A stretch of DNA of 64,000 nt from Mucilaginibacter cryoferens (GCF_014205845.1 NZ_JACHCR010000008.1:1-64000), one strand, 5' to 3'. Positions 17,070 to 26,852 are shown, counted from the stretch's first letter. The notes: a model not told the origin generated them from the letters alone. Program-made: numbers and translations.

Positions 17070-20033
17070 TTATTCTGGTTTTATAGGATCGTTATATGGC
17101 TGTACTAATAGCACCGGGCTATCATTACCCAACACACCGGCATCAAACTCTATTTTAATGTTTTTGCTTTCGCCCCTCACCAAACTAAAATAATTATCGT
17201 TCATTAAGGCAGGTAGTATCTGCTCGCCGTTACTTTTCCTCACCGCCTGCGCCCTTATGGCAAATGCTACCGCCGGTGACGATGCCGGGTTGGTAATGGT
17301 GGCATTAATGTAGTACTTGCCATCCGTTTTAGTAACTTTTGAGTTTACCTTCAAATTCACTTTGGGCAGGTTGTTCAGCGCGGTAAAATCGGTGCGTTTG
17401 TTGCCGCGCCAGTAAAAATTATCGGATATCAGCTTGCCTGTTTTATCGGTTAGCTTTAATTTGATGAAATGCACATCGCTTAAACCGTTACTTTTTGGTT
17501 CGCCGCCATATATCTCAAAATCCCAAAGCGAGTAACCCCAGCCCGAGCCGCGGTGTATGCCCTGCATTTTCACGTAGCGGGCTTTGGTTTCATCAAAAGT
17601 AATTTGCTGTACGCCCGTGTGGCCATCTTCGGTATCATACACATCGCGCCATTGTTTGGCATCGTTGGATACCTGTATCTTGAAGGCTTTGCCATAGGCT
17701 TCCTCCCAGTTTAATTTTACGCCGTTCACCGTTTGCTCGCTACCCAGGTCTACATAGATCCATTCATTATCGTTTTGCCTGCTGGCCCAGCGGCTGCCGC
17801 TGTTGCCGTCGGTTGCCAAAGTAGCCTCCATGTTTTCTGCCGATGATGCCACCGTTGGTTTGTTTAAAGCCAGGTTGGTATGCTCTTCTGTAAATTTAAT
17901 GGTAAAGCAGTTTACGGCCGTGTTGGCAATGGCATCTACCTGTTTGGTTTGATGGTATTCGGCTACCGGCTTGCCATCGCTGTTATATACCTCTACATAG
18001 GCTGTTAAATCGCTTACATTGCTGCCGGTGGTGTTAATTACCTTAACCGAGTTATTTACCGGGTTCCATTGAATGTGCAGCGGTTCGCAGGCTTTTTTGG
18101 CTCCCCAGTAGGCACCTGTTAAATCGTAATAGTAATCATAAGTTTGCCATACCAGCGATGGATAGGCCGATTGGCTCATCCAGGTTAAAATGCCCGATGC
18201 ATCTTCCCACATATTATCTTCCCAACCCTCGTACATGGCCTTATTGGTTTCGATGTTGAGCAGCTGCGCCTTGCGGCAATAATCCTGTATGCCCGTTGCC
18301 GTGCCGTAGCGTTTGTTTATCCCCTCATCATACCTATCCGGACCGGCATTCCCTGCCGACGGGCCAAAGAAATGCAGGTTCCACATTTCATTACGCGGCC
18401 ATAGCTTATCCTTCGGGATGAATTTTTTAAAGCTATCATAATTGGTAAACACCGCCGTACCAATCTCGCTGCGCAACCCCCAGCCCGGCGAACCGCCAAA
18501 GCCATTAGGGAACCTGCTGAAATACCAGCGCGGATCAAAGTTTGTCCACGGACCGCTGCCGGTTAAACTACCGGCGTGCGAGTTGGGTTGATAACGCCTG
18601 TCGCCACCATCGTAATTGCTGATATCTTCGGCCAGCCAACCGTTCAATGGAGGCATGGGTGTGCCTTCGTTATCGCCGCACCAAATGGCTATTGATGGGT
18701 GATTACGGAAACGCTTGATCTTTTCTATCGCGTTAGCATTAAAATTGTTAACATCGTTTGGCAGGTTGGGGATGGAGTTGAGCCAGAAGTCGTCCCATAT
18801 CATCATACCGTATTTATCGCAGGCATCATAAAATTCATCGTCGGTGGTCGATCCTATCCAGTTGCGTACCATGTTAAAGTTCATTTCCCGATGCAGTTTC
18901 AATTTGGTATCGTACTCGTTGCCACGGCAACGCAGCATGTATTCGGCCATACCCCAGTTACCGCCTTTTAAAAACACGCGGGTGCCGTTCACAAATACAT
19001 GTAAAACGTTGCCCACGGTATCGTAACTGTATTTTTTGATGCCGAACTTGATGGTCTGGCTATCAGATACCTCATCGCCCAGTTTAAGGCTTAGTTTACA
19101 GGTGTATAAATTAGGTTCGCCGTAGCCATTGGGCCACCATAGTTTTGGGCTGTTGATGGCCAGTTGTTCAAAGCGTTTTTTATCCAGTTTGATATCGGCA
19201 GTACTGTTGCCGCCTACAAATACTTTTTGCGAAAATTGGATATTCCCCGGCTGGATCACCCCACTTAAAACACCGGTTTGAAATTTAGATGTACTATTTT
19301 TTACGCCCACAGCAATGGATACGTCGGCCCTGGCATTGGTGGGCAAATCTGTTCTCATCCATGGATCTTGCAGCGTGATACTGCCCGTATTGCTCAGGTA
19401 TACCTTATCGGTAATGCCCGAGTTTAAACCCGGTACATAAGGCATCCAGTCCCAGCTGGCACTTGGTATATAGGTGGGGCTGGCGTAGTTAACCAAAGGA
19501 TTAATGGGGCAGTATACCAATACCGCTAATACGTTTACGCTATTTTTACTCACCAGGCCCGTAACATCAAAATTACCGCGTTGCATAAAGCCATCTAAAA
19601 AGCCAATTTGTTTACCGTTAAGATAGATCTCGGCCTTGCGGTTAATGCCCTTAAAGTTTAACCAAATCTTTTCTTTAGTGTAACTCGGCGGGATCTTAAA
19701 CTCGGTGCGGTACCAAAAGTTACGGTCATATTTTGCTTTATCAACCTTGTAAATATTATCGCCAAAGTTGGGGGCTTTTTCCAGACCGGCCACTACATAA
19801 GCGTTGAACACTGTGCCGGGCACTATGCCTTTAACCCAGCTGGCAGCATTGTAGCCGGGTTTATAAATATTAACACTATCTACGCCCACCTCAGCCTGGG
19901 CTTTTACTTTCCAGTTGGCTTGCGGGTTGGCGCTGTTGAGGTATACAATATCCTGTGCCGATGCCCGGGTGCAGGCAGCAACACAGATCACTAGAATGGC
20001 TCTTTTTAAAGCAGAGGAAAAATTGAAAGGCAT
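17070..20033 (-). CDS. Glycoside hydrolase family 2, beta-mannosidase / exo-glucosaminidase-like, with discoidin domain
   Basis: 987 residues, exported (signal peptide to about residue 26, ending ASAQ). The GH2 sugar-binding and immunoglobulin-like domains are followed by the catalytic barrel: RNHPSIAIWCGDNEG near residue 454 carries the likely acid/base Glu, and LRSEIG near 521 the likely nucleophile. An F5/8-type C (discoidin) domain (NLALNKPTVASSAENM to LWDFEIYG) is inserted at about residues 718-845. The barrel resembles exo-beta-glucosaminidases and mannosylglycoprotein endo-beta-mannosidases; exact substrate is open. It lies 12 nt after the GH92 mannosidase, so the pair is co-transcribed, pointing to N-glycan or mannan breakdown. 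Confidence 0.9.
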   Translation of the reverse strand: MPFNFSSALKRAILVICVAACTRASAQDIVYLNSANPQANWKVKAQAEVGVDSVNIYKPGYNAASWVKGIVPGTVFNAYVVAGLEKAPNFGDNIYKVDKAKYDRNFWYRTEFKIPPSYTKEKIWLNFKGINRKAEIYLNGKQIGFLDGFMQRGNFDVTGLVSKNSVNVLAVLVYCPINPLVNYASPTYIPSASWDWMPYVPGLNSGITDKVYLSNTGSITLQDPWMRTDLPTNARADVSIAVGVKNSTSKFQTGVLSGVIQPGNIQFSQKVFVGGNSTADIKLDKKRFEQLAINSPKLWWPNGYGEPNLYTCKLSLKLGDEVSDSQTIKFGIKKYSYDTVGNVLHVFVNGTRVFLKGGNWGMAEYMLRCRGNEYDTKLKLHREMNFNMVRNWIGSTTDDEFYDACDKYGMMIWDDFWLNSIPNLPNDVNNFNANAIEKIKRFRNHPSIAIWCGDNEGTPMPPLNGWLAEDISNYDGGDRRYQPNSHAGSLTGSGPWTNFDPRWYFSRFPNGFGGSPGWGLRSEIGTAVFTNYDSFKKFIPKDKLWPRNEMWNLHFFGPSAGNAGPDRYDEGINKRYGTATGIQDYCRKAQLLNIETNKAMYEGWEDNMWEDASGILTWMSQSAYPSLVWQTYDYYYDLTGAYWGAKKACEPLHIQWNPVNNSVKVINTTGSNVSDLTAYVEVYNSDGKPVAEYHQTKQVDAIANTAVNCFTIKFTEEHTNLALNKPTVASSAENMEATLATDGNSGSRWASRQNDNEWIYVDLGSEQTVNGVKLNWEEAYGKAFKIQVSNDAKQWRDVYDTEDGHTGVQQITFDETKARYVKMQGIHRGSGWGYSLWDFEIYGGEPKSNGLSDVHFIKLKLTDKTGKLISDNFYWRGNKRTDFTALNNLPKVNLKVNSKVTKTDGKYYINATITNPASSPAVAFAIRAQAVRKSNGEQILPALMNDNYFSLVRGESKNIKIEFDAGVLGNDSPVLLVQPYNDPIKPE

Positions 20034-20045
20034 TATAGGGGATGT

Positions 20046-22328
20046 TTAGTTTGATGCGTTTTTTGTGAGCGAAAAAGGTTTGTCTTCGGCAGCCAGGCCG
20101 CGATTCATATTTGGTTTATCGCCCATTTCGAAATGCAGGATGCCCCCCGCCATAATATCGCTGTGCTTGATAAAATTATGGGTGTAAGGCTTGCCATTAA
20201 GCGTGGCCGACTGGATATACACGTTTTGCTTACTGTTGTTATTGGCCTCTATCACAAACTTTTTACCATCCTCTAGCGTGATGGTCATTTTTTTGAAGGC
20301 TGGGCTGCCTATCACATACTCATCGGTACCAGGGCAAACACTGTAAATACCTGCCGCACTCAATACATACCATGACGACATCTGACCTTCATCCTCATCG
20401 CCGGGGTAGCCGTTTTCGCTGGCATTGTACATTTTATCCATCACCTCGCGCAAATGTTGTTGCGCTTTCCATGGCTGACCGGCATAGTTGTACATATACA
20501 ACAGGTGGTGAACAGGTTCGTTACCCTGCGCGTACTGGCCCATTTTAAAGGCTGCCATTTCTGTCATCTCGTGGATTACCTGCCCGTAGCCGCCTACTTT
20601 AATGGTGCCGGGTTCGGTAAATACCGAGTCTATTTTATCTGTAAAATTTTTATCGCCGCCCATCAGGTTTATTAGGCCCTGCACATCCTGGAAAACCGAC
20701 CAGGTCCAGTGCCATGCATTACCCTCGGTGTAGGGGCCGCCCCAATCCATCGGGTCGAAGGGCTCAATCCAGTTGCCTTTAGCATCCTTGGCACGCATAA
20801 AGCGGGTTTTGGGGTCGTACAGGTTTTTGTAGTTATACATCTGCCTGCCAAAAACATTTTCGTAATAAGTGTTGCCGGTTTGTTTGGCCAGCTGGTATCC
20901 GCAAAAATCGTCATAGGCAAATTCCAGCGTCCAGGCAGTTGCTCCTAAGGTTTCGGAGGTATAGGGTACATAGCCATCGGCAAAATATTCCTTCCAACCG
21001 GGTCTTCCGTTGGCGCTGCCCCATGGGCCTTTATTGGTAGCCTCGTGGTAGTACGCCGCCAAAGCCTGTTTTGGGTCGAAGGTACGGATGCCCTTAACCC
21101 AGGCATCGGTTAACAGTGATATGGAATGGTTACCCAGCATCCCCCCGGTTTCGGCCGGGAACGACCAGGCCGGCAGCCAACCGCATTGCTGCTGCGCATC
21201 TAATAAAGCCTGTACATACTGCCCCTGCATTTTGGGGTGAATAATGGTATTAAGCGGGAATTGCGCGCGAAAAGTATCCCAAAAGCCATTATCGGTATAC
21301 ATAAAGCCATTGTGCACTTTACCGTCATAAGGACTATAGTAATAAGGCTTACCATCTTTACCATATTCAAAAAACTGGTGCGAGAAAAGGTTGGCATGAT
21401 ACATACAGCTGTAAAATGTAGCCTTTTCATCTTCGGTAGCACCTTCAATTTTCATGCGGCCCAACAAAGCGTTCCAAACCTGGTCGGCAGCTTTGCGGGT
21501 ATCATCAAAGCCCCGGTATTTGCCCAGTTCGGTTTGTAAGGTAAGTTCTGCCTGTTCGGGGCTTATGTAGCTCGATGCTACTTTGGCCTGCACGGTTTCG
21601 CCATCTTTAAATTTAAGGTAGGCACCAATACCATCACCCTCGCCGCTTAAGTTTTTGGGCGATAGCTTATCTTTTTTGTTTTCCCAGGTACCATAATCAG
21701 CAAAGGGTTTATCAAAGGTGAGCACAAAATAGTTTTTAAAACCCTGTGGTGCCCAGCGACAATTGTTTACCCAGCCAATTATTTTGTGCTCCTGCGGAAT
21801 GATCTTTACCATACTCATTTTGGTATAGCCATCAAGTACCAGGTACGAGCCCTGCCCTTTAGGGAAAGTGAAACGCAAATGTGCACCACGTTCGGTCGGC
21901 GTCATTTCGGTGGTGATATTATTGTCCAGTTTTACTTTGTAATAACTGGGCTGGGCGGTTTCGTTCTCGTGTTTAAAAGTCGCGGCACGTTTGTCTTCAT
22001 TAACAGTGAGCGCACCGGTTACCGGCATCAGCGAAAACACCGCGTAGTCATTTACCCACGAACTGCACTGATGCGATTGCTGAAAACCACGAATGGTATG
22101 CTCAAAGTATTGGTATTTCCAGCCGTCGCCGTTTTTACCGGTTTGGGCTGTCCAGGTGTTCATTCCAAAGGGCAAGGCAGTGGCAGGGTAGGTGTTGCCG
22201 TAGCTAAACTCGTACTTGGTGTTGGTACCCTGCCGGGTGTTTACATATTTAACCAGGCTGGCATCCTGCGCAAAAAGGCAATTTACCCATAAAAGCGTAG
22301 CAACGCAAGTAAGTATCCGTGTTTTCAT
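20046..22328 (-). CDS. GH92 family alpha-mannosidase
   Basis: 760 residues, signal peptide MKTRILTCVATLLWVNCLFAQ. GH92 enzymes are calcium-dependent exo-alpha-mannosidases, mostly alpha-1,2. Seen: the N-terminal NTRQGTNTKYEFSYGNTYPA, TIRGFQQSHQCSSW, and the catalytic signature GDEDEGQMSSWY near residue 640 with the following GIYSVCPGTDEYVIGSP. The length is normal. A promoter and LacI-type palindrome lie upstream (22380-22408). The GH2 gene follows 12 nt downstream. Together they would trim high-mannose chains, by inference. Confidence 0.95.
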   Translation of the reverse strand: MKTRILTCVATLLWVNCLFAQDASLVKYVNTRQGTNTKYEFSYGNTYPATALPFGMNTWTAQTGKNGDGWKYQYFEHTIRGFQQSHQCSSWVNDYAVFSLMPVTGALTVNEDKRAATFKHENETAQPSYYKVKLDNNITTEMTPTERGAHLRFTFPKGQGSYLVLDGYTKMSMVKIIPQEHKIIGWVNNCRWAPQGFKNYFVLTFDKPFADYGTWENKKDKLSPKNLSGEGDGIGAYLKFKDGETVQAKVASSYISPEQAELTLQTELGKYRGFDDTRKAADQVWNALLGRMKIEGATEDEKATFYSCMYHANLFSHQFFEYGKDGKPYYYSPYDGKVHNGFMYTDNGFWDTFRAQFPLNTIIHPKMQGQYVQALLDAQQQCGWLPAWSFPAETGGMLGNHSISLLTDAWVKGIRTFDPKQALAAYYHEATNKGPWGSANGRPGWKEYFADGYVPYTSETLGATAWTLEFAYDDFCGYQLAKQTGNTYYENVFGRQMYNYKNLYDPKTRFMRAKDAKGNWIEPFDPMDWGGPYTEGNAWHWTWSVFQDVQGLINLMGGDKNFTDKIDSVFTEPGTIKVGGYGQVIHEMTEMAAFKMGQYAQGNEPVHHLLYMYNYAGQPWKAQQHLREVMDKMYNASENGYPGDEDEGQMSSWYVLSAAGIYSVCPGTDEYVIGSPAFKKMTITLEDGKKFVIEANNNSKQNVYIQSATLNGKPYTHNFIKHSDIMAGGILHFEMGDKPNMNRGLAAEDKPFSLTKNASN

Positions 22329-22379
22329 TTGGTGTTATAAAATGGCTGATGCCGATAATAGGTGCCGGCATAAAGTGTA

Positions 22380-22408
22380 CAAATATATGTAATAAATCGA
22401 TTTAGCAA
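22380..22408 (-). promoter_or_regulatory. GH92-GH2 promoter with LacI-type operator in the spacer
   Basis: Read on the minus strand: TTG (-33, 22406-22408), 18 nt, then TATATTTG (-7, 22380-22387), a full match to the Bacteroidota promoter pattern. The perfect palindrome TAAATCGATTTA (22393-22404), with the central CG usual for LacI-family sites, fills the spacer. A related palindrome is at the next upstream gene's promoter (23103-23124). Confidence 0.7.
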
Positions 22409-22430
22409 AAAATCAATTAAAAACCTTATT

Positions 22431-23093
22431 TTATTTGAATAAGGTTTTATAAAAAATGTCGGCCACAAATTTATTGCCCTCATCATTCAGGTGAACGCCG
22501 TCTTTGGTTAGTATACCTTCGCTTTTATTTGATGGGTTGTTTTTTACGTTATAATTGTGGCACAAAGTCCTGAAATCTACCAGGTCGCAATTGTTTTGTT
22601 TAGCTACGTCGCGAATAAGGTTGGAGTATTTATTGAGGTCGCCATCCAGTTCGTTGCTGTAGTCGGTTTTTTCGCCAACGCTGGCCGGTGTACAAATTAT
22701 CACCTTAATGTTTTTGGCCTGCATCTTTTTAATAAGTGCTGTGTAAAAGCGGCCAAACTTATCCCAATCGGTGCCGGTTCCAAACATGCGTTTGTGCCAT
22801 ACATCGTTCACCCCAACCCAGATTACCACCACATCCGGATTTTTTGTAAGTACATCATCTTCATAGCGCAGGTACAGATCGTAAATTTTATTACCGCCAA
22901 TACCTGCGCCGGCAACCTCATAATCACTGTCCTTTTGCTCCGCCTTTAAACGTTGTTGAATAAGAGTTATAAAACCAGTTGGCTGTACGCCATACTCCGT
23001 AATAGAATCGCCAAAGAACACTACCTTAACAGGCTTTTTAGGCTCGAAACTACACAGCATAATAATGCCGGCAAACAGTAAGAATTTTTTCAT
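22431..23093 (-). CDS. SGNH/GDSL-family hydrolase (esterase)
   Basis: 220 residues, exported; the N-terminus has a hydrophobic segment ending MLCSF, so it may be a lipoprotein at Cys14. The SGNH blocks are present: FFGDSITEYG (Ser30), GAGIGGNK, VWVGVNDVWHK and DGVHLNDEG near residue 200 (Asp and His). Such enzymes remove acyl, often acetyl, groups from glycans. Its place before the GH92 and GH2 genes suggests de-esterification of the same glycan. A palindromic operator at 23103-23124 overlaps its promoter. Confidence 0.9.
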   Translation of the reverse strand: MKKFLLFAGIIMLCSFEPKKPVKVVFFGDSITEYGVQPTGFITLIQQRLKAEQKDSDYEVAGAGIGGNKIYDLYLRYEDDVLTKNPDVVVIWVGVNDVWHKRMFGTGTDWDKFGRFYTALIKKMQAKNIKVIICTPASVGEKTDYSNELDGDLNKYSNLIRDVAKQNNCDLVDFRTLCHNYNVKNNPSNKSEGILTKDGVHLNDEGNKFVADIFYKTLFK

Positions 23094-23102
23094 TTGAAGA
23101 GG

Positions 23103-23151
23103 TTAGCTAAATTGATTTAGCTAAGGTATGTTTTTTAGTGGCAAGTGTCAA
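23103..23151 (-). promoter_or_regulatory. SGNH hydrolase promoter with long palindromic operator
   Basis: On the minus strand TTG (23149-23151), 20 nt, then TACCTTAG (23121-23128, one mismatch to TAnnTTTG). Overlapping the -7 box and start region is a palindrome with 10-bp perfect arms, TTAGCTAAAT (23103-23112) and ATTTAGCTAA (23115-23124), separated by 2 bp. Its core AAATTGATTT resembles the AAATCGATTT of the GH92 operator. Confidence 0.6.
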
Positions 23152-23220
23152 GTAGTTAGTATTAAGATTTTTTGAAATATGTATTTTTTCAGAAATATCA
23201 GTCTTGATACCTGATACTCT

Positions 23221-24423
23221 CTACTTGCTACTCTCAGAAATCTTCATCCTTATAAACCTCGGTCTGTACAAATTAGGGTGTTTCATCAAATCTGGAATAA
23301 AGTCAATAGAGTTGATATTATAGCTGATGAGCAGTTCGCCGGGGGCAGAGAGACTGGGGTGGGCCTTGGCGTTATAAACTACAAAAGTTTTTTCTTCCAG
23401 GTCGGGTTTGCAATCCCACACTTTTATTACCGGCCCAAAGGGGCCATATGGCGTGGCACCTATACGCATGCCTACGGTGGTAGTCATCCCACCAACCTGG
23501 AAAATAAGGGCGTACCGACCATCGGGTAGCGCGGTTAGGCTTAACTCATTAGATACATTGTTGGTAACGTCGGCCACTTTGCCCATGTCTTTTACCCAGT
23601 TGGCACCGTCGTAAAACGTCCATTTATTAAACTGTTCAAAATCTTTGGGGGCAACGCGGGCAACCATCAGGTTTTTGCCCATGCCGCGTACACCATAAAT
23701 GTAAATGTATCCATCGGGCTTTGGTGCGGCTGCTTTGGTTGTATTTACATAAATGCCGGCACCAAACGAACCTATATCGCCGTTTTTATCTGTGAGATAA
23801 AACGGGGTGTCCATTTGCTTTATATCCTTGTAAGGCGGTTTTGCACTGGCCGGTATCTTTATCAGCGTATTGCCTACTTCTTTAAATCCAAACGCGCCGG
23901 TACTTACATTGCGCACCCGGTAACCAAAAATATAAATGGCATTGTTCAGTTCCTGGTTTACAAAGCCATCGCCCAGCCAATAGTAATCGCTGGTATCGGT
24001 TTGGGCGGTATGGGGTATAAATACAGATTCGGCAGCCCCCGTTTTATCGGTATCCCAGGTAAATTTCATTTGTTGGTTTGCGGGTGCTATTCCATTTAAA
24101 TAAGCAACCGAGTTATGGATCATTTTATAGCCTGGTGCCATGGTACCGTTCTCAATTTTACCAATCATGCTGTCACTAAAAATAAACAGGATTTTATCGT
24201 TGGCTTTGGCCTGCCGGTTTTCTACACCATTAAGAGGTATGGTATAAATACCATCGCCGCCAAACCATCCGGTTTGCCGTGTTAAAAGTGCGCTCCATTC
24301 GGGGGCGGCCTCAACGGTAAATTTCAGGTCGGTAAGGTTAATGGGGGTAGTATTGGTTTGCGCTATAGTTTGCAGGCAGGCAAATACGCAAAATAGTGAA
24401 CAGGCAACTGCAAACTTTTTCAT
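23221..24423 (-). CDS. Exported beta-propeller protein, DUF4185/DUF5005-like
   Basis: 400 residues with a signal peptide (MKKFAVACSLFCVFACLQT, ending IAQ). Features: TGWFGGDGIYTIPL near residue 50, ILFIFSDSMIG, then repeated blade-like segments (GYIYIYGVRGMGKNLMVARV; DGRYALIFQVGG; TPYGPFGPVIKVWDC; LLISYNINS). This pattern fits the five-bladed propeller of DUF4185/DUF5005 proteins, a fold shared with GH43-type and related glycan enzymes. Catalytic activity is unproven. It is first in the strand-wise order of the mannosidase set, 127 nt before the SGNH gene and 41 nt after lgt. Confidence 0.7.
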   Translation of the reverse strand: MKKFAVACSLFCVFACLQTIAQTNTTPINLTDLKFTVEAAPEWSALLTRQTGWFGGDGIYTIPLNGVENRQAKANDKILFIFSDSMIGKIENGTMAPGYKMIHNSVAYLNGIAPANQQMKFTWDTDKTGAAESVFIPHTAQTDTSDYYWLGDGFVNQELNNAIYIFGYRVRNVSTGAFGFKEVGNTLIKIPASAKPPYKDIKQMDTPFYLTDKNGDIGSFGAGIYVNTTKAAAPKPDGYIYIYGVRGMGKNLMVARVAPKDFEQFNKWTFYDGANWVKDMGKVADVTNNVSNELSLTALPDGRYALIFQVGGMTTTVGMRIGATPYGPFGPVIKVWDCKPDLEEKTFVVYNAKAHPSLSAPGELLISYNINSIDFIPDLMKHPNLYRPRFIRMKISESSK

Positions 24424-24464
24424 TTTATAGGTGTGGGGTTAAAGCAATAATTGGGCGCACAAAC

Positions 24465-25631
24465 TTACACAGCATGCTGCCGGCTTTGCAAGTTATTTTT
24501 GTGGTTTATTGCTAATGATGCAAAACCAATTAAACCACCAAGCACCATCAGCAAGCCAATAAAGCTGGCCTGGGTAAACATCACCCCCAGGATGTTATAT
24601 TTAGGGTTAATGCGGATCTGTTCTATCAGAAACCGCTCGCCGCCATTTAATACCAGGTATAAAAAAAACATAAAACCGGGAGTGATGATCCTGCTTCTGT
24701 AAGTCCACATCAGCGCAAAAAACAACAAGCAAATGGTGGCTTCATAAAAGGGAGTGGGGTAAACGCCCTGTACCAGCTGGTTACAATAATCGCCGGTGCA
24801 GTCTGGTAACGGAATGCCTGCATTAATAGCATTATGTGGATATTTAAAGGCCCACATCCATTGCGGCAAAAAGCCGGGTTTGGCAAAATTGTTCACTATC
24901 CCCCAATCGCCATCGCCAGATAGCTGGCAGCCTATACGGCCAATGCCATACGCCAGCATCATTCCCGGCGAACCGATATCGGCCAGGTGAACCAGTTTCA
25001 TTCCTTTTTTGTGGCAGATATACAAATAGGTGAGTGCACCAAATATAAGGCCGCCGTAGTAAGAAAATCCGTGTACGTTAAACAGTGTTCCTACCGGGTT
25101 GTACCTAAAGTTATTCCAGTGCTCAACCGTATCAAAAAGCTTTGCGCCTATAAAGCCAAAAAAGCCAAGGGAAAAAACAAGCAAGCCCATTAGTTGGTAG
25201 GGGTGTACGGTTTCTTCTGTCAATTTGGGATGCTCCAGTTCTTTTTCTTTTTTATCGGCATAAACCCAAAGGCCAAATACCGCCCCGGTGAGTATACCCA
25301 TTACCAGGTTGCCTTGTATAGATAACAGGTAAGCCTGCGGATTAGCTCCAAAAATGGTGTAGTTAAACATGGCGCCAAAGGCCTTAAACCCCAGCAAAAA
25401 TCCTAATAAGGAGTTTACACTGATCTCGGCCAGCGAAGCCCGCTGCCCTATCATTACCGTACGACTAAATGCCTGTATTTTTCCTAATGCCTCGTATCGT
25501 TTAAATTCGGAACTGAAAACCATGTACGAAAATAAAAAAGACAAGGCCATAAATAAGCCCAACGTTTGCACCGGGAACGTAAAATTGACCCCGAAAAGGT
25601 AATAAACAAGATGCCCTATAGTTGGAAACAT
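24465..25631 (-). CDS. lgt: Prolipoprotein diacylglyceryl transferase
   Basis: 388 residues, a multi-pass inner-membrane enzyme that attaches diacylglycerol from phosphatidylglycerol to the lipobox Cys of lipoproteins. Seen: hydrophobic N-terminus with FPVQTLGLFMALSF, the family signature region YGIGRIGCQLSGDGDWG near residue 225-240, and a C-terminal part YEATICLLFFALMW ... GGERFLIEQIRINP. It is longer than the ~290-residue E. coli enzyme because of an insert around residues 115-165, as in other Bacteroidota Lgt. Start is ATG 25631. Confidence 0.94.
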   Translation of the reverse strand: MFPTIGHLVYYLFGVNFTFPVQTLGLFMALSFLFSYMVFSSEFKRYEALGKIQAFSRTVMIGQRASLAEISVNSLLGFLLGFKAFGAMFNYTIFGANPQAYLLSIQGNLVMGILTGAVFGLWVYADKKEKELEHPKLTEETVHPYQLMGLLVFSLGFFGFIGAKLFDTVEHWNNFRYNPVGTLFNVHGFSYYGGLIFGALTYLYICHKKGMKLVHLADIGSPGMMLAYGIGRIGCQLSGDGDWGIVNNFAKPGFLPQWMWAFKYPHNAINAGIPLPDCTGDYCNQLVQGVYPTPFYEATICLLFFALMWTYRSRIITPGFMFFLYLVLNGGERFLIEQIRINPKYNILGVMFTQASFIGLLMVLGGLIGFASLAINHKNNLQSRQHAV

Positions 25632-25864
25632 AGTACTAATTTAATAATTTAAGTTGGCAGTTATCAACAGACAACTTATTTTTTCTGCGGTAAAAAAAGG
25701 TATTGGATAATTGGTGCAATGGCTGGTTCTAATATACTAACCTTAGCCATATCTTAACCCTAAAAAACGTATCAATAACCTTTTTTTAACAAAAAACTCC
25801 TATAGTGGCTAAAATACGGCTAATGATTGCTAATTTGTTAGTTCAATAACTTAGTATTCACCCG

Positions 25865-25872
25865 TACTTTTG
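25865..25872 (+). promoter_or_regulatory. -7 promoter element of the hydroxyproline gene set
   Basis: TACTTTTG, an exact TAnnTTTG match, 16 nt before the ATG at 25889. No well-spaced TTG box is visible upstream. Confidence 0.5.
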
Positions 25873-25888
25873 ATAAAAATAAATAACA

Positions 25889-26827
25889 ATGATAACTTTT
25901 GACTGGAAAGGCGTGTTCCCTGCGGTAACTACCAAGTTTACCGACAATGACGAATTGGATTTTGCTGCATTTGATGTAAACCTTAAAGCGCAGCTTGAAG
26001 CTGGCGTAGATGGTTTTATTTTAGGCGGATCATTAGGCGAAGCCAGTGTGCTGAGCGATGATGAAAAGTTCGCGTTATTAAAACATACTATTGATTATGT
26101 AGACGGCAAAGTACCTGTAATACTTAATATTGCCGAGCAAACCACTAAAGCAGCTGTAGCCTGTGCCCAGAGGGCGTTTGATACCGGTGCCGATGGTTTA
26201 ATGTTGTTGCCGCCGATGCGTTACAACAGCGAAGAACGCGAAACTTTGGCCTACATAGGCGCGGTTGCCGAAAGCACCCAATTGCCCATAATGATATATA
26301 ATAACCCGGTTGACTATAAAATTGAAGTTACGCTGGATATGTTTGAGAAATTAGCCGTTTATAAAAACATCCAGGCGGTAAAAGAATCAACCCGTAACGT
26401 ATCAAACGTAACTAAAATGTTTAACCGTTTTGGTAACCGTTACGCCATATTTACGGGAGTTGATCCATTGGCTATGGAAAGCCTGGTAATGGGTGCCGAT
26501 GGCTGGGTGGCCGGTTTGGTTGATGCTTTCCCTAAAGAAACAGTTGCTATTTACCGTTTGGTAAAAGCAGGCAGAATAGCCGAAGCTTTAACCATTTACC
26601 GTTGGTTTTTACCGGTACTGGAATTGGATATTCACCCCAAACTGGTACAGTACATTAAACTGGCCGAGGTAGCAAACGGCATAGGAACCGAAAACGTACG
26701 TGCCCCGCGTTTACCATTAATTGGCGAAGAGCGTACCAACGTATTAAAGATTATTAACGATGCTATAGCTATTCGCCCGGAGTTGCCTGTTGGTAGCTGG
26801 GGTAAACTAAGCGAAGTTGAAGCGTAA
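25889..26827 (+). CDS. DapA-family lyase/deaminase, probably 1-pyrroline-4-hydroxy-2-carboxylate deaminase
   Basis: 312 residues, class I aldolase-type barrel of the dihydrodipicolinate synthase family. The Schiff-base lysine is Lys165 (AVKEST) and the catalytic tyrosine Tyr137 (MIYNNP); GGSLGEASVLS near residue 45 binds the keto-acid carboxylate. The family covers several reactions. Here the next two genes encode a hydroxyproline epimerase and a FAD D-amino acid dehydrogenase, so I assign deamination of pyrroline-4-hydroxy-2-carboxylate to alpha-ketoglutarate semialdehyde. That specificity is inferred from context. Confidence 0.82.
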   Translation: MITFDWKGVFPAVTTKFTDNDELDFAAFDVNLKAQLEAGVDGFILGGSLGEASVLSDDEKFALLKHTIDYVDGKVPVILNIAEQTTKAAVACAQRAFDTGADGLMLLPPMRYNSEERETLAYIGAVAESTQLPIMIYNNPVDYKIEVTLDMFEKLAVYKNIQAVKESTRNVSNVTKMFNRFGNRYAIFTGVDPLAMESLVMGADGWVAGLVDAFPKETVAIYRLVKAGRIAEALTIYRWFLPVLELDIHPKLVQYIKLAEVANGIGTENVRAPRLPLIGEERTNVLKIINDAIAIRPELPVGSWGKLSEVEA

Positions 26828-26852
26828 GTAATCATCTGTAAACAAATAATTG

